A stretch of 21,792 nt of DNA, taken from assembly GCA_003557965.1 (NCBI GenBank), contig PWND01000201.1, forward strand, positions 1-21,792, written 5' to 3'. The translations under genes and the position numbers were made by a program. The notes below the pieces were generated by a model. It had not been told where the DNA came from. It was given only the letters and a program-made list of their open reading frames with translations, and did no database searches. Shown here one piece after another: positions 14,094 through 21,792 of the stretch. Each line of letters opens with the position of its first letter. Positions within the stretch are counted from its first letter, which is position 1. Origin of the DNA: Bacteroidales bacterium (GTDB lineage: Bacteria; Bacteroidota; Bacteroidia; Bacteroidales; UBA7960).

Positions 14094-15557
14094 TCATATA
14101 GTGAACCACGTTTTAATTTTATCTAACGGGTTTTTTTCATTATAATGCCTGAATTCATTCTCTCTTGGAAAATATTTATAATCTTTTTCCCACTTGCTTA
14201 TATTGGTTTTAATTTGTTCTATTGCATATAATATAGTGTCCAGTTCATTATCTGTCATTGTTGGGTGCATAGAAAGCCTTACCCATCCAGGTTTTTCTGA
14301 TAAATCGCCAAAGTTGATTTTTGAAGTAATTTTTTTCGAATGCTCATAGTCAACATTAAGTAAATAATGCCCGTAGGTGCCAGCACATGCACAGCCACCC
14401 CTAACCTGAACCCCAAATCTGTCGCTTAAAATTTTTACAACAAGATTATAGTGGATACTATCAAGATAAAATGATATCACAGCGAGGCGATTTTCATGCA
14501 TTCCTGCCAAAACGTTCAGTTTGTTGATTTTATTAAGCCCGCTAAAAGCTTTTTCAAGAAGTTCTTTTTCCCGTGCCATTATTTTATCAACCTGCATTTT
14601 ATTTTTTAACTCGATGCAAAGAGCCGTTCTTATAGTTTGTAAAAATCCCGGCGTTCCTCCATCTTCACGAGCTTCAATGTCGTCAATATATTTATATTCG
14701 CCCCAGGGATTTGTCCAGTCAACAGTTCCACCACCCGGATTGTCAGGTATTTGAGCTTTGTAAAAAGCCGAGTCGAAAATAAGGACACCTGATGAGCCTG
14801 GCCCTCCCAAAAATTTATGAGGTGAAAACATCACAGCATCGAGTTTTTCCATTGGGTCATCAGGATGCATGTTTATATCCTCGTAAGGAGCAGAAGCTGC
14901 ATAATCTGCTAAACAAACTCCATCGTATTCATGCATTACTCTTGCTAATTCGTGGATAGGTGTGTGTAACCCGGTAACATTACTGCATGCAGTAAATGAG
15001 CCGATTTTCAATGGCCTGCTTTTATATTTCTCCAGTTCCTTTTTTAGTTCTACAGGGTCAACCAGAAGGTCTGCACTGGGCTTCAAAACGACTACATCTG
15101 CAATAGTTTCAAACCATGATGTGTGATTTGAATGGTGCTCCATGTGTGAAATAAATACTACAGGCTTTTCAACTTCCTTCAGGCACTTGCTTTTACTTAA
15201 TTCTCCGCAAATCCGAAGCCCCAGTATTCTCTGAAACTTATTGATGACTGTTGTCATTCCGCTTCCCGCACTAATCAACACATCATCTTTGCCAGCATTT
15301 ACATGCTTCTTAATTAATTTCTGAGCATACAAATAAGCATTTGTCATCATAGTCCCGGTTTCACTTGCCTCTGTATGAGTGTTTGCCACATAAGGGCCAA
15401 AATTTTCACTAATTGCCTTTTCAATTGGGCCATACAACCTGCCGCTGGCAATCCAGTCTGCATAAATCAGCTTTTGCAATCCGTAAGGTGTTTCATATTC
15501 AGCATCAATGCCTATTATGTTTTTGCGAAATTCCGAGAAATATTGTTCAAGATTCAT
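14094..15557 (-). CDS. Class-V aminotransferase fold PLP enzyme, cysteine-desulfurase-like
   Basis: 487 residues, about 80 longer than SufS, with an N-terminal extension (IYADWIASGRLYGP) and a C-terminal tail after about 450. Seen: SAGSGMTTVINK (96-107, cofactor phosphate loop), SHMEHHSNHTSW (137-148, the SufS-like His region), ADYAASAPY (217-225), the PLP lysine Lys248 in FSPHKFLGGPG, EDGGTPGFLQTIR, and VRGGCACAGTYG (385-396) where SufS has its RxGxHCA catalytic loop. The loop here has two cysteines (389 and 391). This fits a desulfurase or Moco-sulfurase-like enzyme, but the substrate is unproven and it could be a lyase or transaminase. No other gene runs with it on this strand. Confidence 0.8.
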   Translation of the reverse strand: MNLEQYFSEFRKNIIGIDAEYETPYGLQKLIYADWIASGRLYGPIEKAISENFGPYVANTHTEASETGTMMTNAYLYAQKLIKKHVNAGKDDVLISAGSGMTTVINKFQRILGLRICGELSKSKCLKEVEKPVVFISHMEHHSNHTSWFETIADVVVLKPSADLLVDPVELKKELEKYKSRPLKIGSFTACSNVTGLHTPIHELARVMHEYDGVCLADYAASAPYEDINMHPDDPMEKLDAVMFSPHKFLGGPGSSGVLIFDSAFYKAQIPDNPGGGTVDWTNPWGEYKYIDDIEAREDGGTPGFLQTIRTALCIELKNKMQVDKIMAREKELLEKAFSGLNKINKLNVLAGMHENRLAVISFYLDSIHYNLVVKILSDRFGVQVRGGCACAGTYGHYLLNVDYEHSKKITSKINFGDLSEKPGWVRLSMHPTMTDNELDTILYAIEQIKTNISKWEKDYKYFPRENEFRHYNEKNPLDKIKTWFTI

Positions 15558-15739
15558 AGCAAGAAATTTTATGCAAATTTTGTAAAAAAAAATGAATAAA
15601 ATGCTTTTTATTTACTCTACATGTACTTTAGTGATATTTAAGTTACTATATTACCTGCTGGAATAAATAACAGATTTAATCAGTTGACTATCCTCATATA
15701 AAAAGACAGAGGACATAAGAGGAGCAAAATTCGCTGTAT
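15558..15739. other. Left flank of the restriction-modification locus
   Basis: A 182-base AT-rich gap between the class-V enzyme start and the nuclease stop. A weak TCCTC / GAGGA inverted pair is present (about 15690-15713) but no uridine-rich tail follows it, so I do not call a terminator. No integration repeat was found. Confidence 0.5.
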
Positions 15740-16516
15740 TTATTTTCTATATTTTGAAAAATAGTCATCTATTTCTGGCCTTAGTTCGATTCCAGCATTT
15801 TCGAAACAGTCAAGCAGGTCATTATATGCTCCATCTCCACCTAAAAAGTTCCAAAACTCATCAGCAACCTTTAATTCATTTTTGATGTCAAGCATGCCCT
15901 TTAAAGTCCACCTCTGATAAGGTTTAGGCTCATAAGGATTATATGGGATTGCTATAAGTGTATTAACTTTTTCTTTTGGGTTAGCAGCCAAAACTATAGC
16001 TACCCATTCTAATAATGTTCTTTTAAAATCCTTGAAATTACTAATGTTAGGTTTAGCTGTTTTGAGGTCAAATAAAAATATTTCGCCATTGTCATCCTCA
16101 ACGAATAAATCAATCTTAACTGTCTTTAGTTCATTTAGCTGGCCTTTTTTGCATGCCGCACGAATCATTTTTGTTTCGGCGATTTTATCAGGATCGCCAC
16201 CAGTAGTAAGATTGTTCATAATTTGTTGAATAGCGCTTTGTGCTTGTTCGCTTATCTTTGTTTTCAAGCGATATTGAGCTTCAACTTTTTTAAACCTTAT
16301 CTTCGCTAACTCTACAGCCACTGGTTCAAAAATTGAAATGCCAAACGAAGTATTCAGGGAATGGATAAATGAATATAATGCCATTCGGTCTTTGCCCAGT
16401 AAACGATAGTGAAAAGGCATATTGTTAGATTCCGGCTTATATTTGTCGAATTTACTCCGCAAGCAGTTTTTTATAACATTCTGAATATGTCTTTTTTGTT
16501 CTGATGATAATGCCAT
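15740..16516 (-). CDS. Type II restriction endonuclease, TdeIII-like family
   Basis: 258 residues. The sequence FHYRLLGKDRMALYSFIHSLNTSFGISIFEPVA (35-67) and WVAIVLAANPKEKVNTLIAIPYNPYEPKPY (171-200) are blocks I recognise from the TdeIII/MjaII-type restriction enzyme family. The PD-(D/E)xK core is visible as VKIDLF (Asp136), then LFDLKTAKPN with Asp150 and Lys152. It would cut unmodified DNA at the site its partner protects. Family members I recall recognise GGNCC, but specificity cannot be concluded from this sequence. The ATG shares its A with the TAA stop of the methyltransferase gene (TAATG), so translation is coupled and the nuclease is made only after the methyltransferase. Length and catalytic residues look complete, so it is probably functional. 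Confidence 0.85.
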   Translation of the reverse strand: MALSSEQKRHIQNVIKNCLRSKFDKYKPESNNMPFHYRLLGKDRMALYSFIHSLNTSFGISIFEPVAVELAKIRFKKVEAQYRLKTKISEQAQSAIQQIMNNLTTGGDPDKIAETKMIRAACKKGQLNELKTVKIDLFVEDDNGEIFLFDLKTAKPNISNFKDFKRTLLEWVAIVLAANPKEKVNTLIAIPYNPYEPKPYQRWTLKGMLDIKNELKVADEFWNFLGGDGAYNDLLDCFENAGIELRPEIDDYFSKYRK

Positions 16517-18105
16517 TATATGCCGATTTCTTTTAAATGAAAAATAGTTTCTGAATATGCACCTTTATCTTTTTCTGTTCTATTTAAGACGGGTCTTTTA
16601 TATTGATTAACTATTTTCATGTTAGCTTTTTTTGCTATAGTAGGATACATATTAAACTTGTCGTTTGCAACTAGAAAAATATCATAATCTTCAGCTAAAA
16701 ATTGTTTGCAATTATTCAGCACAGCAGCAATTCCTTCTATGTATGATTCTCGCGCCTCTTTCCCTTTTCCCTTGAAAAGAGGACCTATTTCTAATTCGTC
16801 TTGTCGTTCAAATCCAAAAAGCTCATATGCATAAGCATGTTGTTCATGATAATCAATTAATCCAACATATGGTGGACTGGAAAATATTCCTTTTATTCTT
16901 TGTTTTTTTACCAGTTCGGCTAATTCTGGCTTTTTATTCTCCATGACTTCAATAATATTTATTGTGCGAGAATCACCGGTAAGGCAATATTGATATGTAT
17001 TTGTCCTTAGTTTTTCGAATGTTGCAAAACGTTTTATTGTATCCTGGCAATACCTTTCCCACCAATTCAATGTGGAGAAAAGAGGTTTGCATATTTTCCC
17101 ATGCTTTTTACAGTAATATGTTGTAGTTACTGGTTCTTTTAAAGTGGCCAGGTCAGCATGAGTTGTTGACCTGCAAGAACGAATTGTGCGGCTTAAAATA
17201 ATGCTAATTATCTTTTTAATTCGAATATCTTTTATTTGCCTTACCTGGTCAAACAGAAAATCAATTTCTTGTCTGACTGGGTGCAAAAACCATTTGTCCA
17301 GAAACTTATTTTTATTTTGTTCTTGAATAACTTTTATTTGATGTTGTTTTACCAGCTTGTTAAAAATTGCTTTAAAATCATTATCTTTTTCAAAGCCATA
17401 TTCTTTTTCATTAATTTGCCCATTTCTTATTTTATATTTGAATTCTGGAGATGGAAAATACCTGTTATTGAATTTGTTTAACTCGTTTATCAATTGATTT
17501 TCGAAAACTAAGTTTTTTTGCTCACCAATAAAGTTTTTTAACCGTTCGGTAATAGTTTTTAAAGTTTGGTATAAGTTGGAATAATCAACTTTCTGAATTT
17601 TTGTATTACTTATGAGAGAGTTAAAGGATGAAATGTCAATTCCAACAGCATGAATATTCATTTCATTAGCTTGCACTAGTGTTGTGCCACTACCACAAAA
17701 CGGGTCAAGGATTATATCTCCTTCCTTGAAGTAAACATCTTGCTTATACTCGTCAGTTTTATTATTAAGAAAATACTCAACCAGTTGAGGAATAAATTTG
17801 CCTTTGTATGGATGCAGGCGATGCACATGCTTTGTTGTATCAGCTTCTCTAAGATAGTCAAAAGAAAGATGCCAGTTTAAGTCCTTGCCAAGTTTTTTTT
17901 TCCAGTCTACTTCGCGCTTACCTGCGTTTGACGTTTTGTAATACTTTAGTAATTCATTTTTATCAACAAGAGTTGCCCCATTATCAGAGTATTTTTTAAT
18001 TCTACCGTATTGTATAAGATATGATATATTCGAAGGCTTTATATTTTTCTTGAGATAATTTGATGCCCACTGGCTTGCTTGTAATATTGTAAGTAAATCA
18101 GCCAT
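16516..18105 (-). CDS. DNA methyltransferase, SPPY type, with N-terminal HTH-like domain
   Basis: 529 residues from the ATG at 18105. Residues about 3-55 (LLTILQASQWASNYL, then SNISYLIQYGRIKKY and an acidic LVDKNELLKYY helix) resemble an excisionase/MerR-like winged helix. The S-adenosylmethionine site, DPFCGSGTT (134-142), is followed by HAVGID (motif II). The catalytic motif SSPPY (about 409-413) lies some 270 residues later, the order motif I, then target recognition, then motif IV. SPPY favours N4-cytosine methylation, although adenine methylation is not excluded. A Cys-rich stretch, YCKKHGKIC, lies between. It protects host DNA from the downstream nuclease. A longer GTG start at 18138 would fall on the predicted promoter and is rejected. 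No truncation is visible. Confidence 0.87.
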   Translation of the reverse strand: MADLLTILQASQWASNYLKKNIKPSNISYLIQYGRIKKYSDNGATLVDKNELLKYYKTSNAGKREVDWKKKLGKDLNWHLSFDYLREADTTKHVHRLHPYKGKFIPQLVEYFLNNKTDEYKQDVYFKEGDIILDPFCGSGTTLVQANEMNIHAVGIDISSFNSLISNTKIQKVDYSNLYQTLKTITERLKNFIGEQKNLVFENQLINELNKFNNRYFPSPEFKYKIRNGQINEKEYGFEKDNDFKAIFNKLVKQHQIKVIQEQNKNKFLDKWFLHPVRQEIDFLFDQVRQIKDIRIKKIISIILSRTIRSCRSTTHADLATLKEPVTTTYYCKKHGKICKPLFSTLNWWERYCQDTIKRFATFEKLRTNTYQYCLTGDSRTINIIEVMENKKPELAELVKKQRIKGIFSSPPYVGLIDYHEQHAYAYELFGFERQDELEIGPLFKGKGKEARESYIEGIAAVLNNCKQFLAEDYDIFLVANDKFNMYPTIAKKANMKIVNQYKRPVLNRTEKDKGAYSETIFHLKEIGI

Positions 18106-18417
18106 TACAAAATTTAAAAGTTTTTCTTTATTAGTCACAAAGTTATGAAATTATGTTGAAGTTTGCAGCCAATAATACCTCTTGCTTATTAGTAATTTTT
18201 ATTATTATTTGCTCCTATGTTTATTAATATGTTAATAGGTTGTTATTTATAGATTAACTAAGTAATGCTAAGTGTCTGATTACAATATTACCAATTTTTT
18301 ATTCATTATTGATAATTATCAAAGTTTTTCCAAAAACAAAATTTGAATATTCTCGTTTAAAATAACGCTATAGGTATAATTTTTGTAATTTTATATCATG
18401 TTTCTTAAAGTTTATTT
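18106..18417. other. Right flank of the restriction-modification locus
   Basis: A 312-base AT-rich divergent region between the methyltransferase start and the 1030-residue outer-membrane protein gene. It contains the leftward promoter at 18138-18172. For the rightward gene there is only a near match, TAATTTTTG at 18377-18385, one base longer than the consensus. No gene, tRNA or mobile-element end is visible. Confidence 0.55.
18138..18172 (-). promoter_or_regulatory. Probable promoter of the restriction-modification operon
   Basis: On the minus strand, TTG (18172-18170) is followed after 24 bases by TAACTTTG (18145-18138), matching the Bacteroidota consensus with long spacing. Transcription would begin near 18131, giving a 26-base leader to the ATG at 18105. 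The box covers the alternative GTG codon at 18138, which would therefore not be in the transcript. Confidence 0.45.
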
Positions 18418-21400
18418 ATGAAAGTAAAAACTACAGCTTTTAGCAAAATCATATTTTTTATTATTGGTTTTATGATGTGCCTGCCGGGGTATTCCCAGTA
18501 TTTTGGCAGAAATAAGCCCAGCTATAAAACTTTTGAGTTTGAGGTTTATCAATCACCTAATTTTGATTTTTACCACTACTTTGAAGATGATTCAATAATA
18601 AATGCTATAGCCAATACCTATGAAAAATGGTTTATACGCCATCAGCGCGTTTTTAAAGATACATTTGAAAAACAAAACCCAATAATTATTTACAAGAATC
18701 ATCCGGATTTTCAACAGACTACTGCGGTCGGCAGCATGATTAATATTGGGACCCAAGGTGTTACAGAAGCATTGAGGAATCGTGTTGTGATGCCGGTTTT
18801 AGAAACTAATGCCCAAACCGATCATGTTATCGGCCATGAGTTGGTACACGTATTTCAGTTCAGGGCGATGTTTGTGCATGATACACTTGGCTTAAACTCA
18901 ATCCGGAATCTTCCGCTATGGCTTGTTGAAGGAATGGCTGAATACTTTTCGATAGGAAGTGTTGATGCTCATACAGCTATGGTAATGAGAGATGCATGGT
19001 ATAACGATGATTTTCCTTCATTGCGCCAAATGACAAGGAACTTTAAATATAACCCATATCGCTTTGGACATAGTTTTGTTGCTTTTATGGGCCGTACATG
19101 GGGAGATTCACTCATAGTGCCATTATTCAGGCAAACCGCCAGATTTGGCTATGAAAGAGGCCTGGAAAGAGTTATTGGATTAAACGAAAAAACTGTTTCC
19201 AACATGTGGAAACACTCTATAGAATCTCATTTTAAACCGTTTTCAGAAGATAGTTTAAGGCATGTTCCTGTTGGAGAAAAAATAATAACCGAAAAAAATG
19301 CCGGAAGGATCAATATTTCACCTTCATATAGCCCCGATGGGAAATATATGGCGTTTTTTTCAGAAAAAGACTTATTTTCCATTGACCTTTTTCTTGCCGA
19401 GGCAGAAACCGGGAAAGTGATGAGGAAGTTGACAAGTACCGTCAGGGCAACCGATATTGACGGCTTTAACTTTTTTGAGTCGGTTGGTTCATGGTCGCCG
19501 GATGGAAAAAGATTTGCCTATGTGGTAGTAAAAGAAGGAAGAAATAAAATTGTAATTACAAATGTTAGCAGATGGAGGCGTGATAAAGAAATAAAAGTTG
19601 AAGGTGTAGCATCTTTAAACAGCCCGGCCTGGTCACCGGATGGTGAATATCTTCTTTTTAACGGCCTTGTTCAGGGAGTCCCGGATTTATTTAAAATGGA
19701 AATATCAACAGGTGAGGTGAAGAATCTTACTAACGACAGGTTTTCATACATTCATCCTGCATGGTCAGGTGATGGGAAGAAAATAACTTTTGCCACCGAC
19801 AAGCCACAAACAAAGCAGAAAGACAGGCCAAACAACTACAAATTCAACCTGGGGATTATTGATTTGGAGAGCGAGAGCTTAGAAGTTAAGGTTTTAAATA
19901 TTTTTCCTGATGCTGTTAATATAAATCCTTTGTTTTGTCCTGATGATAGTGGCCTTTATTTTCTTTCAAACAGTGATGGTTTTAGAAATTTATTTTTTGT
20001 GGAGTTTGAGAGTGGAGAAGTTTTCAGGCTTACTGACTTTTTTACGGGAATAAGCGGAATTACACATCTGTCGCCTGCTATTTCTATAGCCAGGGAAACA
20101 GGCAAAATAGCTTATAGCTATTATTCAAATGGAAGATATGTTGTATTAACGGCCGATGAATCTGATTTTGAGAAAACCAAAGTTGAGCCACTGCATGTTG
20201 ACTTTACAGCTGCAACTTTACCCCCTATTGAGAGGCCTGAGGCTCCAATTGTTGACAAGAATTTGGCAATTGAACCGGCTGAGTCTATTTTCCCCAAAGA
20301 TACATTCAATATTTTGCCTTATAGCCCAAAGTTTGGACTTACATATATAGGAAATACAGGTGTAGGGGTAGCAACAAGCAGATATGGTACCGGTATGGCC
20401 GGTGGTGTTGCTATGATGTTTAGTGATATTGTCGGAGACAATCAATTGTTTACATTATTATCCATAAATGGAGAGATTTATGATTTTGGTGGTATTGTTG
20501 GTTATACCAATCAAAAGCGAAAAATTAACTGGGGCGGCTCAATATCGCATATTCCTTATGCCTTTGGTGGAATTAGGATTATTGAAGATGAGATAGAGCA
20601 TGAAGGGGAGACGTACCGTGCGCAAAAAATGCAATATATTATTCAAAGAACTTTTGAAGATCAAATTTCAGCTTTTGGAGTTTACCCCATTAGTTCTACA
20701 AGAAGAATTGAGTTGGGAGGTAGTTGGGCTTGGTACTACTACAGATTAGACGCATTTAACACGGTATATATTGAGCAGGATGGGTTTTGGTACTACTACG
20801 GTGAATACCGGGAGAAACTGGATTCACCGGATGGATTTTCTCTGCAAAGGCTAAACTTTGCATACGTTGGTGATAACTCATACTTTGGACTTGCTTCACC
20901 TCTGAGAGGCCAAAGATACAGGTTAAGCCTGGAAAAATATTTTGGCAGAGTTGATATGTACAGCGTTGTTGCTGATTATAGATTCTATCATTTCTTTAAC
21001 CCTTTGAGTTTTGCTATTAGGGGTACACATTATGGCAGATGGCTTATTGACCAAACACGCCCTGACTTGTTTTATCCTTTGTTTTTAGGATATCCCGGAT
21101 TTGTGAGAGGGTATGAGTATTCTGCATTATATGACCGCCATTACGGTGGTGCAAATGATGACTTTTTCCAGCAATATATTGGCGACAGGGTGCTTTTAGG
21201 TGGAATAGAACTAAGACTGCCTTTTACCGGCCCGGAAAGATTATCCCTGATTAAAAGTGGTTTCTTCTTTACAGAGCTTGCATGGTTTCTGGATGCCGGA
21301 GTTGCATGGAATGAAGGGCAAACAATTACTTTTGACCCCGACAGGGCTGATGAAAGTACAAGGATGTTTTTCTTCAGCACAGGGCCGGCATTAAGAATTA

Positions 21401-21510
21401 ACTTATTAGGTGCGCTAATTTTAGAGCCCTTTTATGCAATACCTTTTCATCTTAATGAGTTTAACATCTCAAATGCAACATGGGGTGTGAACTTTATCCC
21501 GGGTTGGTAA
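18418..21510 (+). CDS. Outer-membrane metallopeptidase-like / TolB-propeller / Omp85-like barrel fusion
   Basis: 1030 residues. Signal peptide 1-26 (cleavage before Gln27). Residues about 35-290 are a gluzincin peptidase-like domain: GHELVHVFQ gives the zinc motif H140-E141-x2-H144, and LWLVEGMAEYFS supplies the third ligand, probably Glu171. Residues about 300-560 carry PD40/TolB-type propeller repeats, with SYSPDGKY, SWSPDGKR, AWSPDGEY and AWSGDGKK most evident. A proline-rich linker (about 600-630) leads to a beta-strand-rich region (about 637-1030) ending in aromatic Trp. It contains FVRGYEY with V896-R897-G898-Y899, like the Omp85/BamA loop-6 motif, and no POTRA domain. The zinc residues are intact, so the protein could be an active surface or periplasmic protease. 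The substrate is unknown; Bacteroidota encode related proteins. Confidence 0.85.
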   Translation: MKVKTTAFSKIIFFIIGFMMCLPGYSQYFGRNKPSYKTFEFEVYQSPNFDFYHYFEDDSIINAIANTYEKWFIRHQRVFKDTFEKQNPIIIYKNHPDFQQTTAVGSMINIGTQGVTEALRNRVVMPVLETNAQTDHVIGHELVHVFQFRAMFVHDTLGLNSIRNLPLWLVEGMAEYFSIGSVDAHTAMVMRDAWYNDDFPSLRQMTRNFKYNPYRFGHSFVAFMGRTWGDSLIVPLFRQTARFGYERGLERVIGLNEKTVSNMWKHSIESHFKPFSEDSLRHVPVGEKIITEKNAGRINISPSYSPDGKYMAFFSEKDLFSIDLFLAEAETGKVMRKLTSTVRATDIDGFNFFESVGSWSPDGKRFAYVVVKEGRNKIVITNVSRWRRDKEIKVEGVASLNSPAWSPDGEYLLFNGLVQGVPDLFKMEISTGEVKNLTNDRFSYIHPAWSGDGKKITFATDKPQTKQKDRPNNYKFNLGIIDLESESLEVKVLNIFPDAVNINPLFCPDDSGLYFLSNSDGFRNLFFVEFESGEVFRLTDFFTGISGITHLSPAISIARETGKIAYSYYSNGRYVVLTADESDFEKTKVEPLHVDFTAATLPPIERPEAPIVDKNLAIEPAESIFPKDTFNILPYSPKFGLTYIGNTGVGVATSRYGTGMAGGVAMMFSDIVGDNQLFTLLSINGEIYDFGGIVGYTNQKRKINWGGSISHIPYAFGGIRIIEDEIEHEGETYRAQKMQYIIQRTFEDQISAFGVYPISSTRRIELGGSWAWYYYRLDAFNTVYIEQDGFWYYYGEYREKLDSPDGFSLQRLNFAYVGDNSYFGLASPLRGQRYRLSLEKYFGRVDMYSVVADYRFYHFFNPLSFAIRGTHYGRWLIDQTRPDLFYPLFLGYPGFVRGYEYSALYDRHYGGANDDFFQQYIGDRVLLGGIELRLPFTGPERLSLIKSGFFFTELAWFLDAGVAWNEGQTITFDPDRADESTRMFFFSTGPALRINLLGALILEPFYAIPFHLNEFNISNATWGVNFIPGW

Positions 21511-21524
21511 TGCGAGTAAATATT

Positions 21525-21792
21525 TTATTGCATTTCCATATGTTGTATCAGGTTTTCAACCTGCTCAGGATTAATCTTTTTAGCAAGTATTTTTTTGTTT
21601 TCATCTAAAACATAAATAATAGGTATGCTATAAATATCATACTTATCACGAAAGCCACTCTCGTTTACAGGGTCATGAACATTAATCCAGTTCATATTAT
21701 ACTTTTCAACCGCATTTAACCAGTTATTCCTGTCGGCTTCAACATTCATAGCAAAGACCTCCAGGCCAGTTTCTTTAAGGCGCTCATAAACA
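21525..21792 (-). CDS. TlpA/AhpC-like thioredoxin-fold protein, C-terminal part
   Basis: Partial gene: 88 residues up to the stop, open at the right edge; the frame extends upstream of the internal ATG at 21749 as VYERLKETGLEVFA. The visible part, EVFAMNVEADRNNWLNAVE, NWINVHDPVNE, then YDIYSIPIIYVLDENKKILAKK, is the second half of a thioredoxin fold, with the cis-proline at SIP and the strand that follows. It resembles the TlpA-type disulfide reductases of Bacteroidota, often with an N-terminal DUF4369 or DUF5106 domain. The active-site CxxC would lie outside the window, so whether it is catalytic cannot be judged. It is convergent with the preceding gene, 14 bases between stops. Confidence 0.8.
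   Translation of the reverse strand, partial: VYERLKETGLEVFAMNVEADRNNWLNAVEKYNMNWINVHDPVNESGFRDKYDIYSIPIIYVLDENKKILAKKINPEQVENLIQHMEMQ

Noticed and set aside
18106..18138. GTG start extending the methyltransferase by 11 residues
   Set aside because: The GTG lies within the predicted TAACTTTG box, and the ATG at 18105 gives a normal leader; the extra residues show no conserved pattern.
15720..18216. Inverted 9-base match (AGGAGCAAA at 15720-15728, complement at 18208-18216) flanking the restriction-modification genes
   Set aside because: A 9-base match between two AT-rich flanks of this size is expected by chance about as often as not, and the copies are not at element ends.
1..21792. CRISPR arrays, tRNA or rRNA genes, transposases, integrases, phage genes
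   Set aside because: No regularly spaced repeats, cloverleaf-like sequences or recognisable mobile-element proteins were seen on either strand.

Overview
The window looks like chromosomal DNA of a member of the Bacteroidota (Bacteroidales or a related order). It is AT-rich, and several genes are preceded by the Bacteroidota -7 promoter element TAnnTTTG instead of an E. coli type promoter. Several products belong to families I associate mainly with this phylum: a DUF4296 lipoprotein, a DUF6132 membrane protein, a START-like protein, a Tgt without the zinc cysteines, and a dihydroorotase with Q-x-H in place of H-x-H. No rRNA, tRNA, CRISPR array, transposase or integrase was seen.

Layout. 1-347 (-): the 5' part of a DUF4197 lipoprotein gene cut by the window edge. 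348-692: a non-coding region with a probable dispersed repeat, small palindromes and a promoter. 693-1813 (+): a three-gene thiol-redox operon (membrane-anchored thioredoxin, soluble thioredoxin, DUF6132 protein with a Cys pair). 4062-1815 (-): tgt followed by an LptF/LptG-type permease. 4149-5893 (+): a membrane glycosyltransferase overlapping an ECF sigma factor. 5986-6408 (+): a secreted protein of unknown function. 6491-8497 (+): a long-form, vertebrate-like urocanate hydratase. 8577-9581 (+): a small lipoprotein and the RNA 2',3'-cyclic phosphodiesterase thpR. 12099-9590 (-): an operon of a polyprenol-phosphate mannosyltransferase-like enzyme, dihydroorotase and a DUF4296 lipoprotein. 12446-13576 (+): a NifS/IscS-type cysteine desulfurase with a clear promoter. 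13708-14091 (+): a START-like protein. 15557-14094 (-): a second, divergent class-V PLP enzyme. 18105-15740 (-): a two-gene type II restriction-modification system (SPPY-type DNA methyltransferase and TdeIII-like nuclease). 18418-21510 (+): a 1030-residue outer-membrane protein joining a metallopeptidase-like domain, a TolB-like propeller and an Omp85-like barrel. 21792-21525 (-): the C-terminal end of a TlpA/AhpC-like thioredoxin-fold protein.

Most of the window is core metabolism and envelope biology (queuosine tRNA modification, LPS transport, pyrimidine synthesis, glycolipid synthesis, sulfur mobilisation, thiol redox). The restriction-modification pair is the clear accessory element. The items most worth following up are the peptidase-propeller-barrel protein, the possible transmembrane thiol relay, the methyltransferase with a DNA-binding head and a promoter that decides its start, and three housekeeping enzymes lacking a textbook metal-binding or active-site residue (Tgt, dihydroorotase, urocanate hydratase). 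I see no convincing wholly new multi-gene system.
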